From positions 1 through 7,084 of the forward strand of contig USHP01000099.1 of assembly GCA_900554625.1 (NCBI GenBank): a DNA stretch of 7,084 bases. The letters are read 5' to 3'. Origin of the DNA: an uncultured Eubacteriales bacterium. Its GTDB lineage: Bacteria; Bacillota; Clostridia; Oscillospirales; Oscillospiraceae. Made by a program: the position numbers and the translations under genes. Shown in pieces: positions 5,776-7,084 of the stretch. Within the stretch, counting starts at the first letter, position 1. Every line of letters starts with the position of its first letter. The notes under the pieces are model-generated. The model saw nothing but the letters and a program-made list of their open reading frames with translations, had not been told where the DNA came from and ran no database searches.

Positions 5776-7084
5776 TTACAGATGCAAAACCCGATCCTTG
5801 ATTTCCTGGGTTCTGCCCTGGTTCCAGAACTGGGTTCCGATATAGCCGCAGGTACGGCGGGCAACGTTCATCTTGCTCTGATCCTTGTTGCCGCACTGGG
5901 GGCATACCCAAATCAGCTTACCGTCGTCTTCCTGAATGCTGATTTCTCCATCAAAGCCGCATTCCTGGCAGTAGTCCGACTTGGTGTTCAGTTCGGCGTA
6001 CATGATGTTGTCATAGATAAACTGCATCAGCTCCAGAACTGCGTCAATATTGTTCTGCATATTGGGCACTTCCACATAGCTGATAGCACCGCCGGGAGAC
6101 AGCTGCTGGAACTCTGCCTCAAAAGCCAGCTTGGTAAAGGCATCGATCTCTTCGGAGACATGGACATGGTAGGAGTTGGTGATATAGCTCTTGTCCGTGA
6201 TGCCGGGGATGATGCCGAAACGGCTCTGCAGGCACTTGGCAAATTTGTAGGTGGTGGACTCCAAGGGGGTTCCATACAGGGAGAAGTCAATGTTATGCAT
6301 GGCTTTCCACTGCTTGCAGGCATCGTTCATGTGCTGCATGACATGCAGTGCAAAGGGCTTGGCCTCTTCGTCGGTATGGGATCTTCCGGTCATGTACTTG
6401 ACACACTCGTAAAGTCCCGCATAGCCCAGAGAAATGGTGGAGTAGCCGCCGTAGAGCAGCTTGTCGATGGGCTCTCCCTTTTCCAGACGAGCCAGGGCGC
6501 CGTACTGCCACAAAATGGGGGCTGCATCGGACAGGGTGCCCTTCAGCCGCTCATGACGGCACATCAGCGCCCGGTGGCACAGCTCCAGCCGCTCGTCAAA
6601 AATCTGCCAGAACTTGTCCATATCCTTTCCGGAGGACAGGGCCACGTCCACCAGGTTGATGGTAACCACACCCTGATTGAATCGGCCGTAGTACTTGGGC
6701 TGGTTGGTTGCCGGGTCCACATAGGGGGTCAGGAAGGAGCGACAGCCCATGCAGGTATAGCAGTGGCCTTCGCCGTTCTTGTCCACCTTCAGTTCCAGCA
6801 TCTTCTTCTCAGAGATATAGTCCGGAACCATCCGCTTGGCGGTGCACTGGGCAGCCAAACGGGTCAGGTAGAAATAGGGGGTACCCTCCCGGACATTGTC
6901 CTCTTCCAGAACATAAATCAGCTTGGGGAAAGCGGGGGTAATCCACACGCCCTTCTCGTTCTTAACGCCTTCATAGCGCTGACGCAGGGTTTCCTCGATA
7001 ATCATGGCCAGGTCTTTCTTCTCCTGCTCGGATCTGGCCTCGTTCAGATACATGAACACAGTGATGAAGGGTGCCTGACCGTTG
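5776..7084 (-). CDS. nrdD: Anaerobic ribonucleoside-triphosphate reductase, C-terminal part (5' end outside window)
   Basis: Class III ribonucleotide reductase: makes deoxyribonucleotides from ribonucleoside triphosphates without oxygen, using a glycyl radical set by the radical-SAM activase NrdG. The frame is open past the right edge; 435 complete codons are visible, beginning NGQAPFITVFMYLNEA. The GTG at 7059-7057 is an internal valine. Numbering from that valine, TCMGCRSF at 102-109 holds the probable thiyl cysteine C106, about 300 residues before the glycyl radical as in E. coli NrdD. Further landmarks are GRFNQGVVTINL at 125-136, STISLGYAGLYE at 207-218, the zinc-site pairs C364/C367 and C386/C389, and the glycyl-radical motif RTCGYIG with G405. 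The family is commonly 600-750 residues, so the ATP-cone and N-terminal barrel half, including the partner cysteine, are not seen. No nrdG follows; the terminator is immediately downstream. Confidence 0.97.
   Translation of the reverse strand, partial: NGQAPFITVFMYLNEARSEQEKKDLAMIIEETLRQRYEGVKNEKGVWITPAFPKLIYVLEEDNVREGTPYFYLTRLAAQCTAKRMVPDYISEKKMLELKVDKNGEGHCYTCMGCRSFLTPYVDPATNQPKYYGRFNQGVVTINLVDVALSSGKDMDKFWQIFDERLELCHRALMCRHERLKGTLSDAAPILWQYGALARLEKGEPIDKLLYGGYSTISLGYAGLYECVKYMTGRSHTDEEAKPFALHVMQHMNDACKQWKAMHNIDFSLYGTPLESTTYKFAKCLQSRFGIIPGITDKSYITNSYHVHVSEEIDAFTKLAFEAEFQQLSPGGAISYVEVPNMQNNIDAVLELMQFIYDNIMYAELNTKSDYCQECGFDGEISIQEDDGKLIWVCPQCGNKDQSKMNVARRTCGYIGTQFWNQGRTQEIKDRVLHL

Noticed and set aside
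1..7084. Mobile element, CRISPR array, defence or phage genes, tRNA, riboswitch
   Set aside because: Every base outside a 42-base intergenic gap and the single base between aroB and aroA, apart from the 3 bases before pheA, is accounted for by housekeeping coding sequence. No repeats, transposase-like frames or structured RNA other than the terminator were seen.

Overview
The window is a dense biosynthetic stretch from what looks like a strictly or largely anaerobic, medium-GC Firmicute, most likely class Clostridia in or near Oscillospiraceae/Ruminococcaceae. Three things point that way: strong AGGAGG-type ribosome binding sites, an oxygen-sensitive glycyl-radical ribonucleotide reductase (NrdD), and protein styles typical of clostridia (GGGHFSGRLTAP in chorismate synthase, SKSQAHRLL in EPSP synthase, a short AroE Rossmann half, type II dehydroquinase). 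The taxonomic call is inference from family resemblance.

Positions 1-5733, plus strand, hold one tightly packed operon for the common aromatic pathway and the phenylalanine branch. The order is aroB (3' part only), aroA, aroC, pheA (fused chorismate mutase-prephenate dehydratase), aroE-aroK (fused shikimate dehydrogenase-shikimate kinase) and aroQ (type II 3-dehydroquinase). Junctions range from a 20-nt overlap to a 3-nt gap, so there is no room for internal promoters between genes and translational coupling is likely. Six reading frames carry eight activities that together convert DAHP to phenylpyruvate: AroB (step 2), AroQ (3), AroE (4), AroK (5), AroA (6), AroC (7), then chorismate mutase and prephenate dehydratase. 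Not seen here are DAHP synthase (step 1), a tyrosine-branch dehydrogenase and an aminotransferase; the operon start lies upstream of the window.

Positions 5734-5775 hold a perfect 13-bp hairpin with T-runs on both sides, which reads as a shared bidirectional terminator between the convergent aroQ and nrdD.

Positions 5776-7084, minus strand, hold the C-terminal part of nrdD, the anaerobic class III ribonucleoside-triphosphate reductase. The thiyl-radical cysteine, the four-cysteine zinc site and the glycyl-radical motif are all visible; the N-terminal part lies beyond the right edge.

I see no mobile element, CRISPR array, tRNA/rRNA, prophage or unknown gene cassette. The most notable points are the AroE-AroK fusion, which keeps what looks like a relic AroK start codon at the junction, and a sharp difference in phenylalanine codon choice between pheA and its neighbours. 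No convincing undescribed system is present.
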